This document shows, piece after piece, positions 47,402-55,872 of a stretch of DNA of 64,000 nucleotides. The notes below the pieces were generated by a model that saw only the letters and a list, made by a program, of their open reading frames with translations, made no database searches and was not told the origin of the DNA. Within the stretch, counting starts at the first letter, position 1; every line of letters begins with the position of its first letter. The stretch covers positions 1,832,699 through 1,896,698 of the forward strand of contig NZ_FWXV01000001.1 in assembly GCF_900176515.1 (NCBI RefSeq), read 5' to 3'. The translations under genes were made by a program, and so were the position numbers. The DNA is from Kibdelosporangium aridum. Its GTDB lineage: Bacteria > Actinomycetota > Actinomycetes > Mycobacteriales > Pseudonocardiaceae.

Positions 47402-48586
47402 TTAGACCGTGGTACCGACATTTTCCCGGATCAGCAGGAAACCCGTGGCGGCCGCGGCAAATCCGAGCCCGGCGGCGACCAGGTACACCCGGTTGAGCCC
47501 GTCGACGGCGTCCACGCCGGACTGGAACACCACGCCGAGAACGGCGACTCCTAAGGTCTGACCGAGCTGACGAGCGGTCGTCGAGGCGCCGACGGCGACG
47601 CCGAACCGTTGCGGGGGAACTGTGGCGAACAGCGCGGTGCCCATGGCGGGCATGAGCACACCGACGCCGACACCGGTAACGATCAGTCCACAGAGGATGG
47701 ATAGCGCGGTCGATCCGGCATCCAGGCCGGCCTGGAGTGCGCATCCGGCGCCGCCCAGCAGGAGCCCGATTCCGATCAGCACGCGGGGCGGGATGTGCTG
47801 CAGGCGTCGCCCGACCAGTGTCGAGGTGACGAATGTGCTCAGCGCCAAGGGAACCAACGCCAGGCCTGCGTCGACCGGGCCTAGTTTGAGCGTGCCCTGC
47901 AGCCAGACCGAGGTGAAGACCAGGCACGCGAACACGCTCGCTGAAATCACCCCGCACACCATCAGGGCGTTGAACGACGCGATACGGAACAACGACACCA
48001 ACCCGGCCATGTCGAACCGCTTCCCGCGCACACCAGGCACCACCGTGATGCTCCTGACCGTCAACGCGATCGCCAGCAGCGCGAGCGGAACGTTCACGAT
48101 GAAGATCGCGCGCCAGCTGATGTACTGGGTGAGCAGACCTCCCGCGATCGGGCCCGCGGCGGCGGCCAGTCCGTTGACCGCGCCCCAGATGCCCATGGCG
48201 ATGCCTCGGTCACGTCCTGCGTAGCTACTGCCGATCAACGCGAAGGTCGTGACCGCCACTGCCGCTCCCCCAACGCCTTGGACCCCTCGCGCGGCGATCA
48301 GCACTGCGATGCCCGGCGTCAGACCGCACACCAGCGACGCGGCCGTGAACACCGTGAGGCCTGCCAGGTAGATCGCGCGATGTCCGTAGCGATCCGCGAC
48401 CGAGCCCGCCACGAGCATCAGCGCAGCCAGGACCGCGGTGTAGATGTTGAGCACCCATTGCAGCGGTGTCAGGGAGGCCTCGAACGAACGGCCGATGTCG
48501 GGCAGGGCGACGGTCACAGCCGTCGTGTCGATCAGAAACAGCAGTGATCCGAGGCTGATCGCGGTCAGCGCTCCCCACTTTCGCAT
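47402..48586 (-). CDS. MFS drug exporter
   Basis: This 394-residue transporter has about 12 hydrophobic segments with motif A GSVADRYGHRAIYLAG and the proline/glycine-rich motif C in helix 5 (GLAAAAGPIAGGLL), as in DHA-type drug/proton antiporters (QacA/EmrB-like but shorter). It is divergent from the double-HTH Lrp regulator and is followed by the epoxide hydrolase, suggesting an export-plus-detoxification operon. The substrate is unknown. Confidence 0.88.
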   Translation of the reverse strand: MRKWGALTAISLGSLLFLIDTTAVTVALPDIGRSFEASLTPLQWVLNIYTAVLAALMLVAGSVADRYGHRAIYLAGLTVFTAASLVCGLTPGIAVLIAARGVQGVGGAAVAVTTFALIGSSYAGRDRGIAMGIWGAVNGLAAAAGPIAGGLLTQYISWRAIFIVNVPLALLAIALTVRSITVVPGVRGKRFDMAGLVSLFRIASFNALMVCGVISASVFACLVFTSVWLQGTLKLGPVDAGLALVPLALSTFVTSTLVGRRLQHIPPRVLIGIGLLLGGAGCALQAGLDAGSTALSILCGLIVTGVGVGVLMPAMGTALFATVPPQRFGVAVGASTTARQLGQTLGVAVLGVVFQSGVDAVDGLNRVYLVAAGLGFAAAATGFLLIRENVGTTV

Positions 48587-48687
48587 GGTTCTCCTTTCCT
48601 GGTGGACGACCTACGATCGGCCCGCCAGGCGGATCGCCGCCCTGAAAATCATCATCTGCGCAGGAAACCGTCAGTGGATACGCTGTG

Positions 48688-49659
48688 ATGATGGATCCCG
48701 TCACACTCGATCCGGTCGACCGAGGTCTGGTGCACGCGCTGCAGATCGACGGCCGGGCACCGTTGCGGACCATCGCGACGGTCATCGGTGTCTCGGAGAA
48801 CACCGTGGCCAGGCGGTATCAGCGGTTGCGCTCCGCTGGTGTGCTGCGGGTCGTGGGAACGGTCAACGGAGCGCGTCTGGGGTATACGGCGTGGACGCTG
48901 CGGTTGCAGTGCACACCGGACGCGGCGAGCGCGGTGGCCGCCGCACTGGCGGACCGCCAGGACACGTCGTGGGTGTATTTGCTGTCGGGCGGCACGGAGA
49001 TCTCGTGCAATACCCAGGCTCGCAGTGTGGGCGAGCGGGACACCTTGTTGTTGTCGAAGCTGCCGCGTACCCGTCGCGTGGCGTCGGTGACGGCGCATTC
49101 GATCCTGCGTGCGACGGCGTTGCCGAGTTCCTGGCAGGGGCTGCACTGGCTCAGTGAAGACCAGGTCGCGCAGCTCATGCCGGAACCCCACGCGCAGGAC
49201 GACACGCCGATCACCTTGGACCCGGGTGACACTGTCCTGCTTGAAGCGCTGTCACGGGATGGCCGCACGGGGTACGCCGAGCTGGCCACCCTCACCGGCT
49301 GGTCGGACTCGACAGTCAAGCGGCGAATGGATCACCTGCGGCGCGGCGGCGTGCTGTCGTACATGCTCGACATTCCGCCGTCCGCGCTGGGTTTCGGCGC
49401 GGAGGCACGCCTGTGGATGCGGGTGAAACCGTCCGAACTGGTGGCTACGGCCGAGGAGCTGGCGCGGCATCCGGAGGTGTCGTTCGCGGCGGTGACCACC
49501 GGCCCGACAAACCTGATCACCGCGGTGAACTGCCGGGACAACGCGGATCTGTACCGGTATCTGACCGAGCGGGTGTCCGCTTTGGACGCTGTCAGGGACA
49601 TGGAGACCGCGCCGGTGATCAGGACCGTGAAGCGGGCCGGCGCGGTGCTGCCTGTGTGA
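48688..49659 (+). CDS. Lrp/AsnC-family regulator with two HTH domains
   Basis: This 323-residue protein has two AsnC-type modules in tandem. The first helix-turn-helix is near residues 10-55 (LVHALQIDGRAPLRTIATVI), the second near 180-225 (VLLEALSRDGRTGYAELATL), each followed by a RAM-like region. The doubled layout gives four DNA-binding units per dimer. It is divergent from the MFS exporter. TACGCT lies just upstream, suggesting a nearly leaderless mRNA. Confidence 0.85.
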   Translation: MMDPVTLDPVDRGLVHALQIDGRAPLRTIATVIGVSENTVARRYQRLRSAGVLRVVGTVNGARLGYTAWTLRLQCTPDAASAVAAALADRQDTSWVYLLSGGTEISCNTQARSVGERDTLLLSKLPRTRRVASVTAHSILRATALPSSWQGLHWLSEDQVAQLMPEPHAQDDTPITLDPGDTVLLEALSRDGRTGYAELATLTGWSDSTVKRRMDHLRRGGVLSYMLDIPPSALGFGAEARLWMRVKPSELVATAEELARHPEVSFAAVTTGPTNLITAVNCRDNADLYRYLTERVSALDAVRDMETAPVIRTVKRAGAVLPV

Positions 49660-50224
49660 GGCGTTGTTCCAGGCCGTCGAGGATGATCTCGATGCCCAGT
49701 TCGAACTGCTGCTCACCGGACATCGGCCGGGTGGCGACCCGGCGCAGGCTCGGGTAGTCGCCGTCGGGCGGGTCGATGGTCCTGGCCGCTTGCTGGGCGG
49801 TGGTCAGCACGTGTGCCGCGAGCAGGCGGGCGATGCCGCCGGCTTCGGTGTCGGGAAAGCCCGCGTTCAGCAGGATCCGCACGGTGGTCTCGATGTGGCC
49901 GAGTCGGTGCGGGCCGATCGGTGGTCGCTGCGTGAGCAGCGTCGCGGCGTCGCGGTGGGCCATCAGCAGCTGCCGGAACTGCCGCAGGCCGCTGGCGAGT
50001 TGATCGCGCCACGGCAACGTGTCGTCGATGTCGAAGGCGTCGGCGCAGATCGCTTCGGCGACCAGGTCGAGCAGTTCAGCCTTGTTCTTCACGTGCCAGT
50101 AGAGCGTCGGTGACTGGACTCCGAGCTTGGCGGCCAGCCGCCGCGTGCTCAGGTCGGCCAGTCCCACCTCGTCGAGAAGCTCGACGGCCATGTCGGTGAT
50201 GTGTCGGATGTCCAAGCGGGCCAC
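49619..50224 (-). CDS. TetR-family regulator (tetracycline-repressor-like)
   Basis: This 201-residue repressor has the helix-turn-helix AVELLDEVGLADLSTRRLAAK followed by LYWHVKNKAELLDLVAEAI, as in TetR itself, and a TetR_C-type ligand domain. It overlaps the convergent Lrp gene by 41 bases. Two operator sites resembling tetO lie between it and the small membrane protein it faces. Confidence 0.9.
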   Translation of the reverse strand: MARLDIRHITDMAVELLDEVGLADLSTRRLAAKLGVQSPTLYWHVKNKAELLDLVAEAICADAFDIDDTLPWRDQLASGLRQFRQLLMAHRDAATLLTQRPPIGPHRLGHIETTVRILLNAGFPDTEAGGIARLLAAHVLTTAQQAARTIDPPDGDYPSLRRVATRPMSGEQQFELGIEIILDGLEQRLTQAAPRRPASRS

Positions 50225-50231
50225 ACGCCGA

Positions 50232-50268
50232 CCTTATCAGTGATAGAGTGGCTCTATCGCCGATAGGG
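50232..50268. promoter_or_regulatory. Two tetO-like operators
   Basis: TTATCAGTGATAG (50234-50246) and CTATCGCCGATAG (50254-50266, perfect arms around one base) are spaced 20 bases apart, centre to centre. Both match the 15-base tetracycline operator pattern (CTATCA-N-TGATAG). They cover the divergent promoter region of the TetR gene and the membrane-protein gene. Confidence 0.8.
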
Positions 50269-50294
50269 AGAGTGCGTGTCGAGGGGGTATCAGC

Positions 50295-50768
50295 GTGATG
50301 TGGACGAGGAGTCTGCGCATCTGGGTCGTGGTGTGTTCGATCGTGTTCACGATCGGCACGGCGCTGCACGGCTTCGTGGTGATCGATGAGCAGGTGCTGG
50401 CCCGGACAATGGAGTTGGCCGGGGCAAGCGCGGATCCGTCGGGGTTCTTAACCGGGTTCCGTGTGGTCGGTGCCGTGTTCGTGGTGGCCAATGCGCTGGG
50501 GCTGTTGGCTTTACGTGCCGGGAACTGGCTGTTCTGGGTGGTGCTCGCGGTGAACGCCGGACAGGCGGCCGGGGTGGGAATTGTGCCGTTCGAGATGTTC
50601 GAGGCTGCGTCCGAGACGTACGGCTGGGTGGGCGTCCTGCCGTCGGTGGTCACGGACGGCGGTGCGCTGATCCTCGTGCTGGTCATGCTGGGCAGAGTGC
50701 TGGCAGTGGTGCAGCAGCGGTGGTCTGCGCGCGGGACCGTTGTGGCGAGCGGACAGCCGGGCCAATAG
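50295..50768 (+). CDS. Small membrane protein, four transmembrane helices
   Basis: This 157-residue protein has four hydrophobic helices at about residues 8-30, 55-75, 79-100 and 115-135 (WVVVCSIVFTIGTALHGF, FVVANALGLLALRAG, WLFWVVLAVNAGQAAG, ILVLVMLGRVLAVV). GTG 50295 or ATG 50298 follows a gaggggg ribosome-binding site. It faces the TetR gene across two tetO-like operators, so it should be ligand-inducible. No family is recognised. Confidence 0.75.
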   Translation: MMWTRSLRIWVVVCSIVFTIGTALHGFVVIDEQVLARTMELAGASADPSGFLTGFRVVGAVFVVANALGLLALRAGNWLFWVVLAVNAGQAAGVGIVPFEMFEAASETYGWVGVLPSVVTDGGALILVLVMLGRVLAVVQQRWSARGTVVASGQPGQ

Positions 50769-50915
50769 GTGAATCCCGGGGCATGTTGGACGGCATGCCC
50801 GCTCCCGGCAGACAGGCCCGTTGCCCGTCGAGCCGGGTGGCAAGGGCATCACACAGCCGCTCGATCGCGGGGTTGTGATCTCCCGGAAAACCAGCGTCGG
50901 CGTGGTCGATGGATG
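50768..50915 (-). pseudogene. Possible remnant of an alpha/beta hydrolase C-terminus
   Basis: On the minus strand GDHNPAIERLCDALATRLDG followed by RACLPGAGMP matches the end of alpha/beta hydrolases (acid strand, helix, then the LPGAGH strand), except that the catalytic His is replaced by Met. No start or upstream domain remains. Downstream, 50916-51309 holds no convincing gene on either strand; a 60-codon open frame at 50909-51091 is not supported. Confidence 0.35.
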
Positions 50916-51309
50916 CGCGCCGATCCGCCAACCACCGAGTCCTTGGACCGGGCGAAGCCGCGGGCGTGCCGTTCGGAACTGGCGGGCAGCGGCTGCACAA
51001 ACTCGACGCGATCCTGGCCGAGCTGCGCGCGCTGCTGGCCACGGAGACCGACACACCGTCGCCGCCGATCATGCTGTCCGGGCGCGGGTGAGCGGATGCG
51101 GCTTCGGGGTTCATCCCGGTTGCCGACTGCCTGATCGTCTCGACCGTTTTCGTCCGGCGTGACTGCCGGGTGTCCAGGTTCTGCCCGAGGCCGCGTCGTG
51201 ATCCCAACACGGCAACTTGTGGCTTGAGCTCCGGCACTCCAGTACCGCCTTCGGGCCTTGAGATTGGCACTGACCGTCGCCTGAGCGCCTGCCAGGCCCC
51301 GGTGCGAGT

Positions 51310-52515
51310 TCAGGACACACCTATTGGTACTGCGGGAAGGGAGGTGGCGATAACGCTGCTACGCCGTTGTGCCCAGCGGACCGCCGGGCCGACGAGCAGA
51401 CCGGTGATCATGAAGACGGCGCCGAGGACGATCCAGCCGGGGATGCCCCAGGTGACGATCAGGGCGGTGAGCATCAGCGGGGCGATCACCCTGGCCACGG
51501 CGAGGCCGTTGCCGAACAGGCCTTGGTACTGGCCCTGCTTGTCCGGCGGGGCGAGGGCGAAGCTGATCTCCCAGGCGCCGGCGGACTGCATCATCTCGCC
51601 GTAGGTCTGCACGAGTGCGGCCACGAGCAGGATGCCTGCGGCGATCCAGGCCGAGGTGCCCAGGGCGGAAAGGGCGAACACGACACAGGACACGAGCAGC
51701 AGTGCTCCGGCGTGGCGCATGGAGCGCGCCGCGGACTGAAGGGAGGTGACCTGCCGGGCGACCCGGACTTGGAACAGCACCACGGACACCGTGTTGAGCA
51801 ACAGGATCGCGGAGACCATCCAGCGTGGCGCGTCGGTGTGCTGGACGATCCACAGTGGCGTGGCCAGCGTGATCAGCGGGACGTGCAGCAGCATGATCGT
51901 GTTGAGCAGGGCGAGCAGGGCGTAGGGACGGTCGCGCAGCACGGCGAGCTTCGGGCCGTTGCTGGGGGCGGGTGGGACCTCCGGCAGGGGGCGCAGGATC
52001 GCCGCGCAGATCAGGAAGCTGATGGCGTCGACCGTGAAGACCGCCATGTAGGCGGCGGGGGTGTCGATGTAGAGGGCGAGACCGCCGAGGCCCGCACCGA
52101 TGGCGATGCCGCCGTTGATGGCGGCCTGGATGACCGCGCGGGTCTTGGTGCGCAGCTCGGGGGCGACCAGCCCAGCCAGTAGTGCCTGCCGGGCGCCGGT
52201 CAGTCCGCACTGGCAGGTGGTGTAGAGGCAGACGGCGATGAGGAAGGGCATGAAGGAGCGGACGAACAGGAACGAGCTGATCGTCACGGCAGTGGCGATC
52301 GCCAACAGGACCGCGGTGGTGCGAGGGCCGCGCCGGTCGGCGAGGTGACCGAGGGGCACGCCCGCCAGGAAGCCGATCGCCCAGCCAATGGTCAGGCCGA
52401 GGCCGACCTGGGTGGCGGACAGGCCGACGACGCGGGTGAAGTACAGCGCCGAGGTGACATAGAAGGCGCCGTCACCGATCGAGTTGGTCAGCTGAGCCGC
52501 AGCGAGTCTGTGCAT
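51310..52515 (-). CDS. MFS transporter
   Basis: This 401-residue transporter has about 12 hydrophobic segments and motif A GHLADRRGPRTTAVLLA. It resembles the MFS group found next to MocR regulators in actinobacteria. It faces the MocR gene across 66 bases and is probably controlled by it. Substrate unknown; an amino-acid-like compound or antibiotic is possible. Confidence 0.85.
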   Translation of the reverse strand: MHRLAAAQLTNSIGDGAFYVTSALYFTRVVGLSATQVGLGLTIGWAIGFLAGVPLGHLADRRGPRTTAVLLAIATAVTISSFLFVRSFMPFLIAVCLYTTCQCGLTGARQALLAGLVAPELRTKTRAVIQAAINGGIAIGAGLGGLALYIDTPAAYMAVFTVDAISFLICAAILRPLPEVPPAPSNGPKLAVLRDRPYALLALLNTIMLLHVPLITLATPLWIVQHTDAPRWMVSAILLLNTVSVVLFQVRVARQVTSLQSAARSMRHAGALLLVSCVVFALSALGTSAWIAAGILLVAALVQTYGEMMQSAGAWEISFALAPPDKQGQYQGLFGNGLAVARVIAPLMLTALIVTWGIPGWIVLGAVFMITGLLVGPAVRWAQRRSSVIATSLPAVPIGVS

Positions 52516-52536
52516 GACAGTGAACCTACGGAGTAG

Positions 52537-52583
52537 ATTGGTCGGTTGTTATAGCCAATTTCTGAACAACTGAATGGACCAAT
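52537..52583. promoter_or_regulatory. MocR operator candidate
   Basis: ATTGGTC (52537-52543) and GACCAAT (52577-52583) are exact inverted copies, 33 bases apart, in the AT-rich gap between the MFS and MocR genes; the second copy overlaps the MocR start codon. MocR/PdxR proteins commonly bind widely spaced half-sites near their own start. Confidence 0.55.
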
Positions 52584-53991
52584 GGACTTTCATGTCAGCC
52601 TGGCGGGCAAGGGCGATCTGTCCGCGCGGATCTACCGTGAGCTGCTGGAGGCGATCCTCGACGGACGGCTGCGGCCGGGTGAGCGGCTGCCGCCGACACG
52701 GGAGTTCGCGCAGCGGCTGCAGGTGTCGCGCACGACGGTGACCGATGCCTACGAGCGTCTGACCGCGGAAGGGTTTCTCGTCGGCCGGGTCGGCGCGGGC
52801 ACGTTCGTCACGGACCAGCCGGTGAAGCCCGCGTCGCGTGCGGTGGCGGGCCGGGGTCGTGGGGTGGCGCGGCCGCGGCGGTTGTGGGAGTCGGTGGCCG
52901 GGCCGTCGGTGGACGAGGTGCTGCCGTACGACTTCCAACTCGGAGTGCCCGACGGCCGGTTGTTCCCGCTGGAGGCGTGGCGGCGGCTGGTGAGCCGTGA
53001 GCTGCGGACCAGGGTGGTGCACCCGGCGCGGTACGCCGAACCCGCGGGCCATCCCGGGCTGCGGGCGGCGATCGCCCGGTACGTGGGCGTGTCGCGATCG
53101 GTGCTGGCGGGCGCCGAGGATGTCCTGGTCACGCAGGGCGCTCAGCAGGCGCTGGACGTGATCGGCCGGGTGCTGGTCGATCCGGGCGACGTGGTGGCGC
53201 TGGAGGAGCCGGGCTACTCCCCTGCCCGCCGGCTGTTCCAGTCACTCGGCGCGCGGGTGGCCGCTGTCCCGGTGGACGACGAAGGCCTTGACGTGACGGC
53301 GATCCCGGCCAAGGCGCGGCTGGTGTACACGACGCCGTCGCATCAGTTCCCGCTGGGCACGCCGATGTCCTTGGCACGCCGCACTGCGCTGCTGGCGTGG
53401 GCCGAACGCCATGACGCGGTGATCATCGAGGACGATTACGACAGTGAGTTCCGGTTCTCCGACCGGCCGTTGCAACCGCTGCAGAGCATCGACCGCAGCG
53501 GCCGGGTGGTCTACGTCGGGTCGTTCTCCAAGATCATGCTGCCGATGCTGCGGTTGGGCTTCCTCGTGGCTCCGCCGTCGCTGGCTCCGGCGCTGCGCAC
53601 GGCCAAGCAGCTCATGGATATGTACGGCGACTTGGTCACCCAGGGCGCGCTGGCACAGTTCATCGAGGAGGGCTTGCTGGCCCGGCATATCCGCAAGGCC
53701 ACTCGCGAGTACGCCGCCCGCCACGAGCTGATCATCACGACACTGCGGCGCGACTTCGGCTGGCTGGACGTCGTGCCGTCCACGGCTGGCTTGCATCTGT
53801 GTGCTCGCACGGCATTCGACCCGAGGGAGCTCGTGGCGCGGGCTCGTGGTGCCGGTGTCGGAGTGCAAGCGCTGGCCGATTTCTGTGCCGGGACACCCCA
53901 GCACGGCATTGTCATTGGTTACGGCGGGATCCAGGTGCGGCAGATTCCCGAGGGATTGCGTCGTCTCCATGAGGCCTACCGGCCGGGTTAG
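52582..53991 (+). CDS. MocR/PdxR-family regulator (GntR HTH fused to aminotransferase fold)
   Basis: This 469-residue protein has a GntR winged helix (ILDGRLRPGERLPPTREFAQ, RTTVTDAYERL) and a fold-type I aminotransferase domain. The PLP-Lys is in VGSFSKIMLPMLRLG and the PLP-binding Asp in IIEDDYDSEFR, so cofactor binding is likely. MocR proteins sense PLP or amino acids (GABA, ectoine, taurine). It is divergent from the MFS gene. The following PhzF gene is 64 bases downstream. Confidence 0.92.
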   Translation: MDFHVSLAGKGDLSARIYRELLEAILDGRLRPGERLPPTREFAQRLQVSRTTVTDAYERLTAEGFLVGRVGAGTFVTDQPVKPASRAVAGRGRGVARPRRLWESVAGPSVDEVLPYDFQLGVPDGRLFPLEAWRRLVSRELRTRVVHPARYAEPAGHPGLRAAIARYVGVSRSVLAGAEDVLVTQGAQQALDVIGRVLVDPGDVVALEEPGYSPARRLFQSLGARVAAVPVDDEGLDVTAIPAKARLVYTTPSHQFPLGTPMSLARRTALLAWAERHDAVIIEDDYDSEFRFSDRPLQPLQSIDRSGRVVYVGSFSKIMLPMLRLGFLVAPPSLAPALRTAKQLMDMYGDLVTQGALAQFIEEGLLARHIRKATREYAARHELIITTLRRDFGWLDVVPSTAGLHLCARTAFDPRELVARARGAGVGVQALADFCAGTPQHGIVIGYGGIQVRQIPEGLRRLHEAYRPG

Positions 53992-54055
53992 CAGGCGGGC
54001 CAATTTCGCGGGATTGGCTATGGGCGCTGCGTGGATCGGCTTTTAGCGTCGGGGT

Positions 54056-54922
54056 ATGCGAATCCGGATCATCGACGCGTTCACCGACCAACCGTTCCGT
54101 GGTAACCCGGCCGCCGTGTGCCTGCTTGAGGACACCTGGCCGGACGAGGACTGGATGCGGCAGGTGGCGGCGGAGATGAACCTCTCCGAGACCGCCTTCG
54201 CGCACCCGGTCGACGACGGCGACGCGGACTACGCGTTGCGGTGGTTCACCCCGGAGGTCGAGACCGACCTATGTGGTCACGCCACGCTGGCCACGGCGCA
54301 CGCGCTGCACCAGGACCGCGGCACCCCGGCGACGGTCCGGTTCACCACGCGCAGCGGAATCCTTGTCGCGCACAGCTTTGATGACGGCCGCATCACCTTG
54401 GACTTCCCAGCGGCGACCATCACCGAGGCTGCCGCGCCGCACGGGCTGGCTGAGGCGCTCGGGACGCAGCCGGTGGCCGCGTATCGCACGGGCGCACTGG
54501 GCGATCTGCTGGTGGTGCTGTCCGATGAGGACACTGTGCGGGGCCTGCGGCCGGATCTGGCGTCGATCGCGCGGATCGAGCAGGAGTCCGGCATTCGTGG
54601 CGTGATCGTCACCGCCGAGTCGGCCGACTACGACTTCGTGTCCCGGTTTTTCGCACCCAAGGACGGGATCCCGGAGGACCCGGTCACGGGCAGCGCGCAC
54701 ACCGCGCTGGCGCCGTATTGGGCACAGCGCACGGGCCGCACGAGTCTGGTCGGATTGCAGGCGTCCAAGCGCACCGGCGTGGTGCGTACCGAGGTGCATG
54801 GTGACCGCGTGCATCTGACGGGGCACGCGGTCACCGTCCTCGATGGGTTGCTTCAGATCGCCAGCAAGGCGGTGGCCGGGTCGGTTTCCGGTGGCCCGGC
54901 GGGCAGCCATTCGGCGTCCTGA
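54056..54922 (+). CDS. PhzF-family isomerase-like protein
   Basis: This 288-residue protein has the two-domain diaminopimelate-epimerase-like fold of PhzF: IDAFTDQPFRGNPAAVCLL, the catalytic Glu in MNLSETAFAHP, CGHATLATAHAL, and DPVTGSAHTALAPYW. PhzF isomerises dihydrohydroxyanthranilate in phenazine synthesis, but no other phz genes are present, so it is one of the many PhzF-like proteins of unknown substrate. Its 3' end overlaps the SWIM gene by 70 bases. Confidence 0.9.
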   Translation: MRIRIIDAFTDQPFRGNPAAVCLLEDTWPDEDWMRQVAAEMNLSETAFAHPVDDGDADYALRWFTPEVETDLCGHATLATAHALHQDRGTPATVRFTTRSGILVAHSFDDGRITLDFPAATITEAAAPHGLAEALGTQPVAAYRTGALGDLLVVLSDEDTVRGLRPDLASIARIEQESGIRGVIVTAESADYDFVSRFFAPKDGIPEDPVTGSAHTALAPYWAQRTGRTSLVGLQASKRTGVVRTEVHGDRVHLTGHAVTVLDGLLQIASKAVAGSVSGGPAGSHSAS

Positions 54923-55872
54923 CGCCGGTAGGGATACCAGCGGCCGTCTGTGCCCAACCGCAGCTGCGCGTCCGTGCCGGTCCAGTGGTTACGCGACTGT
55001 CGCAGCGGCGGAATGTCCTCTCCGGACAGTGCCGTGGCGGCTTTGGCGAGTTCGGTTTTGGTGGGGCGCCACGTGTTTTCGAGGACTTCCAGACCTGCCA
55101 GGCCGCCGTAGGTCCAGGCGCGGACGGCGTGGGTGAGGTCGTGGCCGGTCGCCTCGGCCAGTTGCGTGGTGAGTGTCGGGTAGGTCGCGGCCCACCGCAC
55201 GGCATCCTGCCATTCGGTGAGCTCCTGGGGGTGTTTGCCGTCGAGGAGGGCTTGGGCGCGGGCCGCGGCGTCGGTCACGAGGTAGCGCAGCATCGACGAG
55301 GGCGGCCCGTTGCGTAGTTGTAGTTCGTCGAGCAGGTGTTGCTCGCCGCGGCCGCGGATCAGCAGCAGGACGAACGGGTCTTCGTCGAGCAGCCATGCGA
55401 CCTGGTAGGACAGTGCGGCGGCGTGCCTGCAGGGCAGTTCCCAGCCTTCGCAGTCGCAGTCCGGTTCCAGGTCGGTCATCTGCGGCAGGATGGGGACCTC
55501 GGCCGCGGTCAGCTCCTGCGGCATTTCCTTGTCCAGCAGGGCGGCGATGTAGCCGGATTTGGCCGCGACCCAGTCCAGCAGCCGGGTCCACTCCGCGTCG
55601 GTCAGTTGTGCGATGTGGACGGTGGTGGTGTGCGGGGTGCGGTCGCTGCCGTACACGGTGGCGGCGATCCGGCCTGGGCTGACGGTGATCGGGCCGACTT
55701 GGCCCGCGTAGGCGTACTTGCGGCCGATCTTCATCTGCTCGGAGTCCAGTGCCGCGTCCTCGATCGCGGTGATCCACGCGTTGCCCCACCACGAGCGGGC
55801 GAACCGGGCGCGGCGGCGCGCGCCTGCGGGGAAGGCCGGGAAGCCCCGGACATTTTGGGCGGCGTCGCTCAC
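54853..55872 (-). CDS. SWIM zinc-finger protein
   Basis: This 339-residue protein carries the SWIM zinc finger CxCx(n)CxH as DCDCEGWELPCRH at about residues 137-149. The N-terminal part begins FARSWWGNAWITAIEDAALD, the standard start of bacterial SWIM proteins. The C-terminal half has a repeated helical region. The GTG start at 55872 overlaps the helicase stop as GTGA. SWIM proteins pair with SNF2 helicases in many bacteria, where they are presumed to bind DNA or the helicase. Confidence 0.9.
   Translation of the reverse strand: MSDAAQNVRGFPAFPAGARRRARFARSWWGNAWITAIEDAALDSEQMKIGRKYAYAGQVGPITVSPGRIAATVYGSDRTPHTTTVHIAQLTDAEWTRLLDWVAAKSGYIAALLDKEMPQELTAAEVPILPQMTDLEPDCDCEGWELPCRHAAALSYQVAWLLDEDPFVLLLIRGRGEQHLLDELQLRNGPPSSMLRYLVTDAAARAQALLDGKHPQELTEWQDAVRWAATYPTLTTQLAEATGHDLTHAVRAWTYGGLAGLEVLENTWRPTKTELAKAATALSGEDIPPLRQSRNHWTGTDAQLRLGTDGRWYPYRRQDAEWLPAGPPETDPATALLAI

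Noticed and set aside
50909..51091. 60-codon plus-strand open frame ending in ELRALLATETDT
   Set aside because: Part looks helical, but there is no ribosome-binding site, no known family, and the region is otherwise degraded.
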